Source of the DNA: Hydractinia symbiolongicarpus
Lineage: Eukaryota; Cnidaria; Hydrozoa; Anthoathecata; Hydractiniidae
Length of the DNA stretch: 64,000 bases
NCBI RefSeq assembly: GCF_029227915.1
Contig: NC_079875.1
Coordinates: 21,879,001-21,943,000 of the forward strand
Direction: 5' to 3'
In this document: positions 1-13,423 of the stretch, piece by piece
Layout of the letters: every line of letters starts with the position of its first letter
How positions within the stretch are numbered: position 1 is the first letter of the stretch
Made by a program: the position numbers and the translations under genes
The notes under the pieces: model-generated
What the model was told of the DNA's origin: nothing
The model's input: the letters and a program-made list of their open reading frames with translations, nothing else
Databases searched by the model: none

Positions 1-639
1 TAGCACCCCAGAGATCCGTTAAATATGAAGTTTTAAAAATGGCAGATTAAATAGGCTGTATCACGTGACGTGACATTTTAACCATGGTTTCTATTCCATT
101 CTTTTGAACCCAGGGTGCTTGAAATACTATTCTTTTTTTATAATGTAGTGGTCAAACTGACGATGAAAGAGCTGCACCGGTAATTCTGTTAAAATTAACA
201 TTTTTCGAGAAATTAAAAAAGGACCTAAAGAATAATAAATTGAAAAGTTCTCTGCGCAGTCGAACTATTACAAATACAATTACATTATACTGACAGTTAT
301 AAATTAATGTATCCCGTTCCCTTCTTAGTAATCAAAGCGGAGACACTACATCACAAATACAAACAGTTGAATTAATTTAGGTATAATACGGAACTTAGGT
401 ACTCTAACAGATAAATAGTTTACAAAATCAAACTGGAAAATCTCTCAGCAAAATTAACATAAAGGTAGGTTCTCCTACAATATGTCCAAAGCAATTAAGC
501 GTGGTATAAACTACCTAAAAATGGAGACCTAAGTACAAATTATCCGAAACACCCGTGAAATAAAAAAAATAAATAAATGCAATTAAAAGAAAAATGAATT
601 TATTTAAAAACAATACGAAACATCAACGATACACTGGAC
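1..639. other. A+T-rich flank, no gene seen
   Basis: I see no coding exon or RNA gene here. A short TCACGTGACGTGAC stretch near base 60 resembles E-box/CRE-type sites but has no gene context in the window. Confidence 0.5.
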
Positions 640-1254
640 TGAACGTTAGTAATAATCATTCACATTTCGTTCGTTAAGGCCATAGGGCGCAAAATTTTCA
701 AGCTTATGTTGCCAAAAGGACTCCTTGCGCCTCAAAGAATCCACAGTGTCAGCTCGGTCAGTAAGCGTAAATGACCAATCTTGGCAACCATTATGACCAT
801 CTGAAGCAAAATGTGAATGGAAAGATTGTTGTGGTACAGAAGAACCTGAACTTGTGGTACAGAAGAACCTGAACTATGCCTCCAAAAGCAACTCTTGTAA
901 TTATTAAAACGAAGGTGAAACTTGGTACTTGCGCTACCTACATATTGTATATCCCAGGTTTTGCATTCTACCAAGTAAACGACCATTTCACAGTTACAGT
1001 TAAGGTTTCGGACCTTAACTGTAACTGTAACTTATATCAAAATTCTTGGACTTGCTTTTGTCACCATAAGAAAAAGTAGTGTTTATGTAGTTACATATAT
1101 CGCAGCGTTTAGCACCACATTTTCTGCACCCGTTGGCTTTCTCCCTGATCTCAGGTAACTTTGCCCGCACAAAAAGTCTTTTCCCCTTTTTAAAGCCCAC
1201 AATAGGCAAATAGGGAAAAACTTTGCGATGTTCTTCATTAGGTGTCAAAAGCAA
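640..1254 (-). pseudogene. Penelope-like element 3' end (GIY-YIG region), decayed
   Basis: On the minus strand a Cys-rich stretch (KCGAKRCDICNYI) is followed about 130 bp later by VVYLVECKTWDIQYVG and a FNNYKS segment. The same strand then reads, in another frame, a segment ending KLENFAPYGLNERN. This order (CxxCxxxxCxxC knuckle, GIY-YIG core with YL..C....YVG, C-terminal PxGLNE) is that of the endonuclease end of Penelope-like retroelements, which insert by target-primed reverse transcription. The reverse transcriptase part is absent and at least two frameshifts interrupt the fragment, so it is a dead 5'-truncated copy. The order of motifs is visible in the sequence; the family assignment rests on known PLE architecture. 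Confidence 0.75.
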
Positions 1255-1422
1255 GTGAATTTTAGATAATGTTCACCTAATATTCATAAATGCTGGATGG
1301 TAAGTAATGTTAAAGGTGAAATTAGTATCATTATTCCTAGTTTTAATAGTATTTCATCTCATCAGAATTTTCGAGCCCTAAGTACTTGTTTTCTCACTAT
1401 CTTATTACTGTGACCTCTATCG

Positions 1423-1567
<145 letters not shown>

Positions 1568-1616
1568 CTCTTTTTTTTAGAAAACATACATCAGGTGTAT
1601 TAAAATATAGAATAAC

Positions 1617-4600
1617 ATGGCAGCAGAAAAATCAAAAAAGGTAATTTTTTACATTGTTCAATTGTGTCCAGTTATAAAACACACTTTGTTTGTGATGAGA
1701 TTAACGAGTACACTTACCCCACTGGGAGAAGGTTCACTTCCTGAAATTTTTGGAAAAAAGGGGGAGGTTAAAAATTTCTTAGTAAAAAGGATGGGGCTGT
1801 GCAACATAGGCGGTTGTTGTAAAAAGCGTGGGGTTACTCTATATTCCAGAGTAAATTATTTTCTTAGATTACCTACTTCAAGCAAGACAGATTTAATTTA
1901 GCCTTGAAACAGCAATTGGTCATTTTTTGTATTGTTTTAGTTTGCAGCCAGTTTCTATTTCTTTCTTTCAAAAGTTACATCCTGTTTATTCATTAATATA
2001 TCTAAATTTATGTTTCTCCCTGTTAAACCTATTAGAAAAAAATCAATTGAAGTTGACAATTGTGAAAAGATTCAATAAACTCTGGAATATAGATTCACAC
2101 TTTATTTTCACACTTTATAGGAATTAAAATAAGTTTCAAGATCAGATCATCATTTTTTAAAATTGTTTACAGATTGTTTCATAAAACAAACTTGACGTGA
2201 ATTGTTATTTTTGTTTTGTATTTTAAGCTTGAAAATGATACAAAGTGGGAGCGAAACAAAATTTGAAAAGTAATAAGAAATTAAACAGTAATAAAAAACG
2301 TGATGAATTTATTACATGAAACTATTTAGACATTCCTTTTTCACTTTGACAAAATTTACACAAGATTAATTTCTTTGGAGGGGTAGGAAAATTGCATATT
2401 CATAGTTTTCATTTATATAAATGATCTACAGCGATATTTTCATTTTTGATGATCCCATTTTGACTAAACAATCTACAGCGATTGTTTTTATTTGATGTAA
2501 GGCGATATCTTCACTTTCCACGATCCTATTTTCATGATTTCTCAACCATCTATGGCAATCTTTTCTCTTTATACAATCCCGTTTTGACTGTTTTTAAACA
2601 ATCATTTGAAACTATTTTAAAACAAATTAAACAATTTTTTTACAGAAAAGTGTTTTCAAAATTGGTCAGGGATTGGTTCAAATTAAAATATTATTTGAAT
2701 TCAAATAATTATTTTTGAAAGGATCATGGATAAGAACCTAAAATAAGCTTGTGTGGATTTTGAAAACAATAAAAATACAAATTTTTATTCAGTGATTGTT
2801 TTTTTACAAAGGCAACTGCAACATTTTGTATTTTTACAACGTTAGTTTTAAGGGCTAAAATTTTATTTAATTTGTGTTTTTTTTACGTTTAACGTTAAAC
2901 CAAGCAACATGGAAAACAAACAATCTTTTTACTTTTGATAATTTAATGTTCGTTTCAAGATCTATTTCGCTAACTGCTTGTTGTTTTATTTGATAAATAT
3001 ACACACAGTAATAAAGATCATGGAGGTCACAATAGTAATATCGTTAAGACATGATTAACTTTCTTGATAAATCGTGATGTTCCTGATGCTCAAGCTTTTG
3101 TCATTATGACTGACTGACTTGTGATAGAGCAATCGCCTCCAGTGCTAAAAGTTGTGGGTTCAAATCCCGGCCGATTCATGCAAGAAATATAAAAGTATGA
3201 ATCCACCCATTCTGTTTATATTTTAGCATGAGAACAGGATTGATATCTTAGGCGGTTCTCTAGTTGTGCGGCTGTTGTGCTTGCATGCCTTTCATACCCT
3301 AAACGGAAGCTTTAAATGCACTAGGACCCCCTTTACAGAAACCTCATTGCTAACAGTTCTATTAGGAACTAAGGAGTAAATAAAAGTAGTAATAATAATA
3401 TAATAATAATAAAAATAATATTTGTGGATCATGCGACATGATACGCTATCGATGTAAGGTGTCCTAATACCAATACTGTAGGTGATTTCATATGGGGCGA
3501 ATAGTTCCATCTGTGTTTACACAGTATGGTTTAAATTAGACATTTTCCTTTAATATTTTTCTATTTTTTGAGATCATAAATTTTAGTAAGAAACAGAAAA
3601 TTAAAGCTGGCTATAAGTTTCTGTTGTTCATTAGTTTCTTTGGTTGTTTATACATTTTTATATATATATGTTTTAAAATTTGCATGTAAAATAGATTTAC
3701 AACTTTCTTTTCAGATCATTTTATTTCATTATTTGCTACAAAAGGATATTGTACCTCAGCATATTTGAATTTCCGCGCCCCTTCGGGCGTAGGAAATTCT
3801 TTAAAACCGTCGTTTTTTCTTTCGGAGCATTTTTTGAGAAAAAATCGACCCTGGGATTTCATGTTCCTCCGTCATAGATGTAAACTTCGTACCCAAGCTC
3901 CCTAACTACTGGGAAGTCATCTAAATGACGTTTCAGGCCAAAATTGGTATTTGTTTGCGACAAAATTTGGCACAGTTAGCAAAAAAAGTATGCTGAACAT
4001 GATGGTAACTTCAAAATTTTGATTTCTTGTTACCTAAATGTCATTTTAGGCCAAAATTGGTCCAAAAATTAGAACTACTTTATTTTTAACAAAATTTGGC
4101 ACAGTTAACAAATAAAGTATGCTGAACATGATGGTAACTTCAAAATTTTGATTTCTTGTTACCTAAATGTCATTTTAGGCCAAAATTGGTCCAAAAATTA
4201 GAACTACTTTATTTTAAACAAAATTTGGCACAGCTAACAAATAAAGTATGCTGAACATGATGGTGACATCAAAATTTTGATTTCTTGTTACCTAAATGTC
4301 ATTTGAGGCCAAAATTGGTCCAAAAATTAAAACTACTTCATTTTCAACAAAAATTGGCAAAGTTAACAAAGAAAGTATGCTGAACATAATGGTGACATCA
4401 AAATTTTGATTTTTGTCACCTAAATGCCGTTTAAGACCATAAACGTTTCAATCGCAAGACTTTCAACCATGAATAATAGGTTGTATTTTTTGTTAGCAAT
4501 TTCTTTTAAAATGTGAGTTTATTATGACACGTTCCGTTTTGTTTGCGTTTGTTGTAAGATATAATGTCACTTGTGTGCTCTATCTTCAGAGGTTCATGCA

Positions 4601-7600
4601 CCAAACCTCCTCGAATGTTTGGCACAATAACACAACGAATTAGCAGGTTTTCATCAAATATTTTTGTAGTGAGCGGAAATTCTTAGAGCACCCAGGGCTT
4701 CTTGTTTTAATTTAAATATGTTCTCCTATGTAAATACTATATTGTTGGTTAGTTCATTATTTAAAAACAATCGTTTTCCACCTTTAACAAATGCAAGTAA
4801 TTTAAATGATAGAAAAAGTTTTCTAAAACCCGAATGATTTTCATTTTTTTAACAGGTCTCCATGCTTGATTTTGTTCAGTTTCTTTCATCAGATTCTGAT
4901 GACATTGACGAAGTAGAAAATGAGATAAAGATATGGAAAAGCGTGGATCGTATGACTTCACATACCAGTGAATTACCCTTGCAGAAGGATTCAAGGAAAC
5001 AAACTAAAAAGAAGACAAAGAAAAGTGAAATAATCACTACGATTTCCATGCTTCACACACAGTAAGTATGCAAAAACAACGGCACAAAGCATTCGCAACA
5101 ACAACTTAATATCATTTGGAACCTAAGTACATGTAGCTTTAAGAATCTTTCCCACCAATCTTATGTTGTAAAAATGAGTCAAAGCACTGCACTTATAATT
5201 TGTTCCCACATTTTAGTTTCCTCTCTATGGTGTTCAAAAAACTCACATTATTTTGGTTTCAGTTTTCTGGTTGTTTAAAACATGTTCTGTTTGTTTTCCA
5301 AAAATTGTTTTTGTATTAATATGAAAATTAAAAATTAAATGTATAAAAATGAGTAGTGTTTTGTTTTAAATGTGTTTTTGTGTTCACATTTTAGTATAGT
5401 TGCTTTGGAAAAAGAGAAAAGATCGCAACTTTATAATAGAAATGTGAAAGAGAATAATGTGAATAAGGAATTGCAGAGTACGGAAAATCAGTTAGATGTA
5501 GACAGAAAGAAAGAAAGTATGTTATGTCTGGTCAATATTTTATGGCAGGCCCAGGTCATCATATGTGATCATATATTTTATAAACAAAGCCTACGGACAA
5601 CTTAATCCTAATTTGAGAGGAAAAATAATATATTTTAATATTAACTTCAAAATACGAGTGAATTTCAAGACTTTACATAAGATTTATAACAACTCTTAAC
5701 TTAAAAAAAATAACAATGTCTGCAGTTTGTTGTCGAAAAATAAAACCTTGCCACCAATGGAAGGTCTAATATTCTAAAAAAGTCAGAAGAATGTGGATAC
5801 AGCTTGATAGTAATTAAATTCAAGGGCCTCTAATTTGGATGTTATCTAATTCACTTGAAGTTTTCTTTACAATAGGCTACAGTGTGCTTATTCAGTTAGA
5901 CTTTCCTTTAATGAAATTACAGCACAAAGAAACATAAACTGAGTGAATTAATTTAAGCTATATATTGTCATCTTTATTGTTTCTTCTTTCTAGAAAATCA
6001 AATCTGTGATACCCTTGAAAAGATCAAAATAAAAATTGACAAGTTCGAAAGAGAAAAAAAAGAACTCCAAAAACATGCAAACTGTAAGTTAAAGCCCAAG
6101 CAGACATTTATTGCAAGCATCAGAGATGTCTTATATATATCATCATTTCGATAATTCTGCAATATGATACCATTTTCCTGTGTTTTTAAAGAATTTTAAA
6201 GAATTAAAAACACACTTTTTCTGAGGGTTTTATTCTGTGACAGAAAGACGTTTACTCATACAAATTCTTTACATAATGCAACAAAATATGTAAAATTTCT
6301 TTTCTATCCATCTAGAAGTTTATACACGTTTTAACTTTTATGGCAGTTTACTGTTAAATTAAAATCACCTTCTTTTAGTTGCAAGAAAATAGATTTCACC
6401 AAGCATAAATTGTCAGGTTTATTACATGATCCAGGTGGAACTAAGCTCTGTGTGTGTGCAAGAAAGATTTTTCCCCAGACTAATATTTTCTATATTCTTA
6501 TACTTGCCGTAGATTTGTCTGTGAGCCAAAGATAGTAGCTGCAAACAGTAACGGCGAACTCCCTGTGGAATTTTCCACAATCTAACGACTAGTAAATTTA
6601 TTTAGTTTCTTCTTTCTTTTATGTCATATAGATCTTGAGAAATTAAAATTATCAATGGAAGATATTGAATCTTGCATTATGCAGTTTAAAGAAAAGCAGA
6701 AGCTTGTGTATGTCATTGTTTATCATTGTTCATTGTTTGTTTATCAGGCACAGCTGGGTACAGAAACATCTTTTTCTGTTAGTTCCTAGTTTTTTACTAG
6801 TTTATTCTACAGTCAATTATTTCCCGAAAGCATTTTTGATATCCCACCATATTGATAAGAAACATTTACCCAAGTTTATTTCCAAACTTTTATGTCACAG
6901 TTACGAAGATTTAATGTCTGATGAAAAGGTTCTTGATACTGAAATTGCTGCATATGACAACAAATTCCAACACTGGACACGAAGTCAACCAAGTGTAACG
7001 CATAAAAGAACAGAATTTGAACTTAATAACAAAAATGTGGCTTTCCCACCAGAAGTCGAAGAGTTTGAGGTAAAATATGCTTGAATGTATGTAATTCATA
7101 ATGGTCCATGTGCAGGCCCTTAGTTGCCTTTTGACATTGTTAATTAAACACAGAAAGCCTTTTCATAAAACACTCACACGATTGTTTTTGTTTATTTAGA
7201 AGTTCATTAAACTGACAGGTGGTCATCAAGGTGGTTGGGATGATATTGATCATCAAATGTTTTTAAAATTACGAAAACAATGCAAGGTGCACATACTTCT
7301 TTTATTCTTTATAACTATATATATATATAAATCTTCTCAAACAAAAAAGGATTATATAACAAGTTTTTCTACTTCTACTCACTGGTTTTTACTAACCTAG
7401 TCTGTTCCAAATGGCTGTGCTCAACTATTTGAGTTGTATGAATGCTCTGATTCTTTGCTGGCTGAACACAATCACTCACAAAGGATCCAGATATTAATAA
7501 TAAATAAAAATTTAAATTTAAATTTTGTCAATATCATATTTTTTTTAGAATAATAGCCAGTTGTTATCGAGGGCTGCTCTTGACATACCCACTCAAGATG

Positions 7601-10600
7601 AAGAAGATATTCTACAACACATTCAGTGGTATGAGGAATACTGCAGTCTACGAGAAAACAAAAGAGAAGCAATAGTCAAGTGGAAAAGTCTGAAAGAGGT
7701 ATAAATTATAAATCAAGCTTATTGCTAATTAATTACTGTATAGTGTGCTCTTAAAATATAGAGTGTGAGTGTGAACTCAATGTTTTTGCATAGTAACTAT
7801 ATAGCTGTATGCCCATCAAAAGGACTGCTACTTTGTGCCAAGGTAGCATGGAATAGAGATAGCAGATAATTGTAGGATAAGAAAAATTATTCATGCAAGA
7901 AATAGGGTCAATTGTGAACCCCATCATCATCATCATTCTCGGCTTAACGTCCGTTTTCCATGCTAGCATGGGTTGGACAGGGTATATTAATAACCCTCTT
8001 TCAATCTGATTAGACTGTGTTAGATCTAAACTGAAATTCCTCTGCATCAAGTCTGTCCTTATTACCTCCTGCCAAAACTTTCTCGTCTACCTCTGGACTT
8101 TTCCCCAGGAACTGCAAAGTCTCTACATTTTCTTACCCAATTACCCTCCTCCATTCTTTCAAGTGTCCCAACCAACTCAATCTTAACATCTGTAATAATC
8201 TGTAATGCTACAGATACTAGCTTGCTTTTTAGCTCATCTGAACTCTTTCTGTGTCTTAGACTGGCGTTACACAGCCACCTAACCATTTTCATATCATTCT
8301 TTTCTAAACAATAAGATCTTTCTGGTTCACTGGCCATGTCTCACTACCGTACAACATAAAACTTCTTACACAGGCCTCATACAACATAAGTTTTACCTCA
8401 ATTAACAAGACTCTCCTTAACAAAGAAAGTAACACTCTGAACTTTTCCAAGTAGAACCCATCCTGCAAGTAACATTTCTTCCAACACCCCCTTCACTACA
8501 TATCTCCTAAGTAACAAAAGCTCTCAACTATCTCTAACGAGCCACTGTTGTATATCATTAAAGCTGGAAATTTTCATTGTCGATACTCTCACCTTTGCGA
8601 CGCTTGCATACAAACTGAATGTCAGCTCTTAACCTTCCACCAATACTACTCCACTTCTTGTGTACCCAATGCTTACAAGTGTGACAAAAAATTAAGTTAC
8701 CACCAACCCCTTTCCTGCAAACTCCACAAGGTCACTTTCCTTTTGATAGTGAAAGGTCTCTTTCAGAGACCCTCCACCATACCTTAGTTTACAGGCACAA
8801 TGATGGATGTCCCATGAAATGCCACATAGTGATGCTGTCACTGTCAAAAACACCCAGTGCGGTCTGTGAACAGTTGTCGTTAGAAAGGGCATCCAGCTAT
8901 AAAACAATGCGAAAACTCTTTTCAATGGTCATGAGAACAGTTGATCAGACAAACTGCGTAAACAGGACTGGAGCTCTAAAGAATGAAGGTGTCGCACACG
9001 GTAGAAAAAATGTCAGGTGTAAGCATCGTCAGACCGTTACCCAGCTATCACATCAGAAGGTAGATAAATTAGGTTAAGGATGGGCAGTGTAAATGTTGGT
9101 ACTCTGAGAGGTAGAGCAGGTGAAGTAGTTGAAATGTTAGAACGTAGATCTGTTGATATATGTTGTGTTCAGGAAGTTAGGTGGAGAGGAGCTTCAGTGA
9201 GATTTGTGAAAGGTAGAAGGGCACAGTATAAGTTTTTGTGGATTGGTAATAGTGATGGATATGGAGGAGTTGGCATATTCATCGCAGAGAAGTGGGTAGA
9301 AAAAGTAATATGTTATGCGTTTTAGTAGTCGTATTATAGTGATAAAGTTTTTAATTAGTAATAGAATTGCCAGTTTTATGGCAGGTTATGCTTCACAGTT
9401 TAGACTCTGTGAAGAAGACAAAGGTAAGTTTTATGATGAGTTAATAGCAGTCATACAAGGTTGGGAGGCAGTGATCTTGTCATGGTGAGCTGCGACTTTA
9501 ATGGTCTTGTTGTGAAGTCATCTGAAGGTTATAGAGGTGTGCATGGAGGCTACAGATTTAAGAGCAGAAATAAGGAAGGGGAGTCATTGCTTGAGTGTGA
9601 AATGGCAACGGATATAGTGGTTTGCAACACATTCATTAAGAGAGTATACATATGAGTCAGGTGGATTTCAGACACAGAATGATTACTTTCTGGTTAAAAA
9701 GTTAGACAAGAAGATAGGGAAAGATATGAAAGTTATACCGATTGAAGATTGTGTTTCCCAGCATAGGTTGTTCGTTTATGATATTATCTTAAAGAGTGTT
9801 AAGGAAGCCAAGGGAAAGTACAGGAAGTCTGGAAGCTGAAGGAATAGATTGTAGCAACACAATTTATTGCAAAAGTTCAGCAGTTGGCCCACAATGGTCA
9901 ATATGATAGTGAAAATGTTGAAAGTACTTGGACTACTTTGAAGAATTGTCTTCTAGATGCTTCTGATGATACCTGTGGATGAGTGGCTAGTTACGATGGT
10001 ACAGTCTATGTACAGCAATGCTAGAAGTCATGTCAGAATTACCAATTCACATAGTGATGAATTTAGTGTAAATATTGGTGTACATCAGGGTTCTGTGCTT
10101 AGTCCTTCTTTTGTTTGTTTTAGTCTTAGAAGCGCGGTCACTGGAGTTCAGAACAGGTTCTCCATGGAGTTATTGTATGCAGATAATTTGGTTCTCATAT
10201 GGGAGTCGAAAAGTCAAAAGTTTTTCCTATGTTCTGATTGCACAAAATAAATAAATTCGTAGATGATAGAAAAAACTTTGAGAACTGCAATTATTTTTCC
10301 ATAAAATATTTTGCACTAAAGCTGAACTGTAAAATCTTCTGGAAACACTCCCTTATGTCAGACGGGCAAATTCCAATGGATTTTCCCCAGGGTAACAACC
10401 ACACATTTTTTTTTGTCTAAAATATGTCTATTGCTAGGTGCGCTTATTTTCGAGGGATTAAGCTGAAATTGTGTTTGACTATTGATTGAGAATTCGCCGT
10501 GCGCTTTGTAGATTTTATTGTACCTCAGCTGTTCTTAGCTTAAATGTTTTAAGTAAAAAAGGTGTAGTCTCTATTAATGTAGTCTGCCATGGCGATATTT

Positions 10601-12857
10601 CGGATATAGAAAATACGAATGCAGAAGATATGCACAAAGGACGACTTTCTGTCGAATTTTTTCACAGGTTAAAATATACGGCTACGCACAGCTTTATCCA
10701 GGCCCCCAGCAGAGTAATGCATGATGCAGCCAGGCGAACCTGTAAACAACTGAAGTTATTTTGAAATACTAATCCCTGTAAACGAAATGAAGCACCGAAG
10801 TTACAATCGGTATACCCAGCATGAATACCACACCTTGAACATATTCTTGGAACGTGTTTACCCATTGACTATCATTTTGCATTTTGTTTTAGATGTGTGA
10901 TTTAAAAGATTTATAAGAAATGCTTAACAATGTTATGTTAGAAGTTTGTGATCAACATTGAATTGTCGGTAATTTTTATAACATCAACAGTCTCAAACAT
11001 CATCGTTTAGAATGAAAAAAAGGATTTGTTATCGAAGACTGAAAAAGAAGATGAAGAAGACATAAAAAGAAAGAAAAAAGAAGAAATCATCTTAAAAGAG
11101 AGGGAAGAAAGATTTAAAAAACTTCAAGAATGGAAGGTACTTTCTTGTGTTTTTCTTATGTAAGACTACATGGGATACATGCCGAGATAACTTGGTTGTT
11201 CATCAAATTATGTAATTTAGTTTTTATATCCTGCAAAAATTTCAAAAGAGTTAAGTCATGCCATGGTCACTGTTGAAAATGATGCACCATACAATTATTG
11301 TACAATTTATGCAGCACACCTTACTTTTTTGTTATAATTTTGGTACTCAGCATTACTTATCCAGAGTTCAACACATTGCTGCTTAAATATAATTTTTGCT
11401 AATGACTCGTGTAAAAAGTCGTGTCTTGTTTATTTTGATCTGTTAGGTTCAGAAGCAGTTGGAGAAGCTGCAACAAAATAGTGAGATGGAAGAAGAGAGA
11501 AAAGAAGAAGAAAGAATTAAAATGTTAATTGAAGAAAGAAAAAGGGTGTAGTGTTTATAAATACTGTTTTTTTATTTTTGTTTTTACTTACCAGGTTTTA
11601 ATACCCGCCTCTTGGTACACTTAAAAAATTAGAATTTATTTTCTGAGAAATGATACTTAGGGTTTATTTTTTGTTAACAATACTTCGCAGTAAGACTGTG
11701 TTTAAAAATAAAGGTATTCTCATCCAGCCAGCTTTTCTTGGGGTAAATTTTCTTGTTAGGTTAAAACTAAATAAAGTATGAGTGTTTAGTTTCGATTTGT
11801 AGTTTGAGGTCAAGCTTCAAGTGGAAGAGTACAGACTGCAGAAGAAAGAAGAAGAAAAGATTTTAAAACTTGCCCATGAAGAAAAGTTAAGGAAAGAAAA
11901 ATTTCTGATTTCAGGAGAAGAAAGGGAACGCATAAAAGAAAGGGTAACAGTGAATACAATAGAATACTAAAATTGTGCTTTGTCAATTAACAAAAACTTG
12001 TGAACATAGATGGCTGTCAGTTTTACTTTCAGTTGGAAAGGCGGTCAACAAAACATGCACGTTGTTGGTTGAAATGTGTCATATACAGACTATTTTCTAT
12101 TGTTTTTTCATAATTGTCTATCAAACAATAAAGTATGTCAAAATGAGTCTTTAGTGTTGATTATAAATGCACCCTCTTCGAACTTGCTTAATGCCTTTTA
12201 TAGCGTATAAAAATTTATTTTCTATAGAATGAAAAAATTTTGTTAAATAAACGTCAGAAACATCTTTTAAAAGAATACGAAAAAGAAGAAAAAGAGAGGA
12301 GATTAGAAAAACTCAAAAAGACGGTGGGCAAATTAGTAATACTTTCTTTTGTTCTCATATTCTGTAATGACAGTATGGAAATTGAACATGTTGTGAGAAA
12401 AGCATATATTATAGCTATCTTTTCCACAGGTGGCTGTCAATGTTGAGCGCGACCCGTGTCGTTTATACAAACAAACCAAAGGCTGGAAGCACCGAATGAA
12501 GAGTGATAAAGGCCAAGTTGTGTCTGCTTCTGGAGTAAGGCTTATGCAACACAGGTATGTTTATTCTTTACTACTTGATTTATTTTACTCACTAAAAAAT
12601 AACAACTATATCTTGACAAACATATGTTAATTATAAATTTAATTTGCTGTTGAAAGAAACAACTCATAGAATGTTTATTTTTTTTGTGGAGAAAGAAATG
12701 CAAAAAAGAGCCAACTGTTTAGAATGAAATTCTCTAGGTCTTTAAAAACTTCGTTAAGTATGAGAAGTAAAGCGACTGTTGTGGTGTAAAAAAAATTATA
12801 TATTTATTTACTTCTCATTATAGGGCTATCCCAAGTTGGAGACAGGAAATGTTTTGA
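1617..12857 (+). CDS. CCDC112: CCDC112-like coiled-coil protein, multi-exon
   Basis: A run of GT-AG exons gives one continuous charged coiled-coil protein. Exons I place: 4856-5061, 5395-5516, 5994-6083, 6632-6705, 6901-7068, 7200-7286, 7549-7698, 11011-11136, 11447-11545, 11809-11943, 12228-12323, 12430-12554 and 12824-12857. A short candidate first exon (1617-1640, MAAEKSKK, followed by GTAATT) joins in phase to 4856; otherwise the start is the ATG at 4862. Diagnostic parts are [15 protein letters not shown] in the middle, the [14 protein letters not shown] segment, long Lys/Glu helices, and a C-terminus with [14 protein letters not shown] then [11 protein letters not shown]. This is the architecture I know for CCDC112, a centriolar-satellite/cilium-associated protein. 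The function is taken from that family, not from the sequence. The intron after 7698 is enlarged by a LINE insertion. The exact 5' end is the weakest part. Confidence 0.75.
3110..3425 (+). repeat. Probable tRNA-derived SINE in CCDC112 intron
   Basis: A GGTTCAAATCC box (pol III B-box type) is preceded about 40 bp upstream by a weaker A-box-like TGATAGAGCAATC. An unrelated body follows and then an A/T-rich AATAAT tail near 3386-3420. The head-body-tail order is that of a tRNA-derived SINE. The A box is poor, and no second copy exists in the window to confirm the boundaries. Confidence 0.45.
3905..4440. repeat. Tandem repeat, unit about 129 bp, about four copies
   Basis: The phrase AAAATTTGGCACAG recurs at about 3962, 4091 and 4220, and a variant at 4349, giving a constant 129-bp period. 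Each unit carries TGCTGAACATGATGGT and CATTTTAGGCCAAAATTGG. The copies diverge by scattered substitutions. No coding potential is seen. It lies in the long first intron of the CCDC112-like gene if the exon at 1617 is real. Confidence 0.9.
7922..8880 (-). mobile_element. RTE-type LINE, 3' segment
   Basis: On the minus strand the 3' part of an RTE-like ORF2 can be followed. It has a CxxC-type motif ([13 protein letters not shown]), then [17 protein letters not shown] in pieces, then [18 protein letters not shown] and a C-terminal [11 protein letters not shown]-like block. A 3' UTR follows with the CATGCTAGCATGG motif, and the element ends in a GATG-type short repeat at about 7922-7935. Frameshifts and stops show it is dead. 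It abuts a + strand segment of the same kind of element, suggesting one insertion with an inverted 5' part. Confidence 0.7.
8880..10250 (+). mobile_element. RTE-type LINE, inverted 5' segment (endonuclease plus partial RT)
   Basis: After about 200 bp of 5' leader, an apurinic-type endonuclease N-terminus is visible at 9080-9325 ([39 protein letters not shown]). At 9957-10235 the reverse transcriptase palm appears ([33 protein letters not shown]). The palm motif reads YADN where active enzymes have YADD, and the region between is frame-broken, so this copy is inactive. It lies head to head with the minus-strand 3' segment, inside the intron between CCDC112 exons ending 7698 and starting 11011. 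The right boundary near 10,250 is approximate. Confidence 0.7.
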
Positions 12858-13143
12858 CGAATCTGGACCTAATTTAAAATGTAGCTAGATGGTCCAAAAT
12901 TGTTATTTGAGTTTACCACCGAAATAAACGAAATATATATATTTTTTAAAAAATAATATATTTTTTGACAACGAATATAATATATAGATGTTATTATTTA
13001 TTTTTACTGTGTAAATTTTTTTTCATTAACTATTTTTTTTAATCATATGTGAATTTTTTTATCTCTCAGTTATAAATAAATGTTCTAAAGTACATTTATT
13101 CAAAGAATTTGTATTGTCCATATGTATTGTTTGAACATCACTG

Positions 13144-13170
13144 TTCGTTCATTCGTTCGTTCGTTCGTTT
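13144..13170. repeat. (TTCG)n short microsatellite
   Basis: A short tract of TTCG/TTCA repeats in the roughly 570-bp interval between the CCDC112 stop and the UBL7 start. The interval also holds A+T-rich presumed 3' UTR and promoter sequence; I see no other feature. Confidence 0.8.
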
Positions 13171-13423
13171 TCTGCTTAAGCAAATCCTCATCTACATCAT
13201 TTCTCTGGAAGAATTTATATAGAAACCAACTGCTTTTATTATTATGACCGTGGTTAAGGCCAGTTTAAAATTTAGGAAAATGAATAAGTTCTACTGTTAG
13301 TTTATTTTGTTTCATGCTTAAGTTTGTGATGGTGATACACGTTGAGTAATATGAACTATACAACATGGCTTCTTTTTCTTTCTTTTTATGAGCTAGAATA
13401 TACAAGTGTCAAATCCTCTCACA

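Noticed and set aside
3130-3180. Functional tRNA gene at the SINE-like head
   Set aside because: The acceptor stem and anticodon arm do not pair and the A box is poor.
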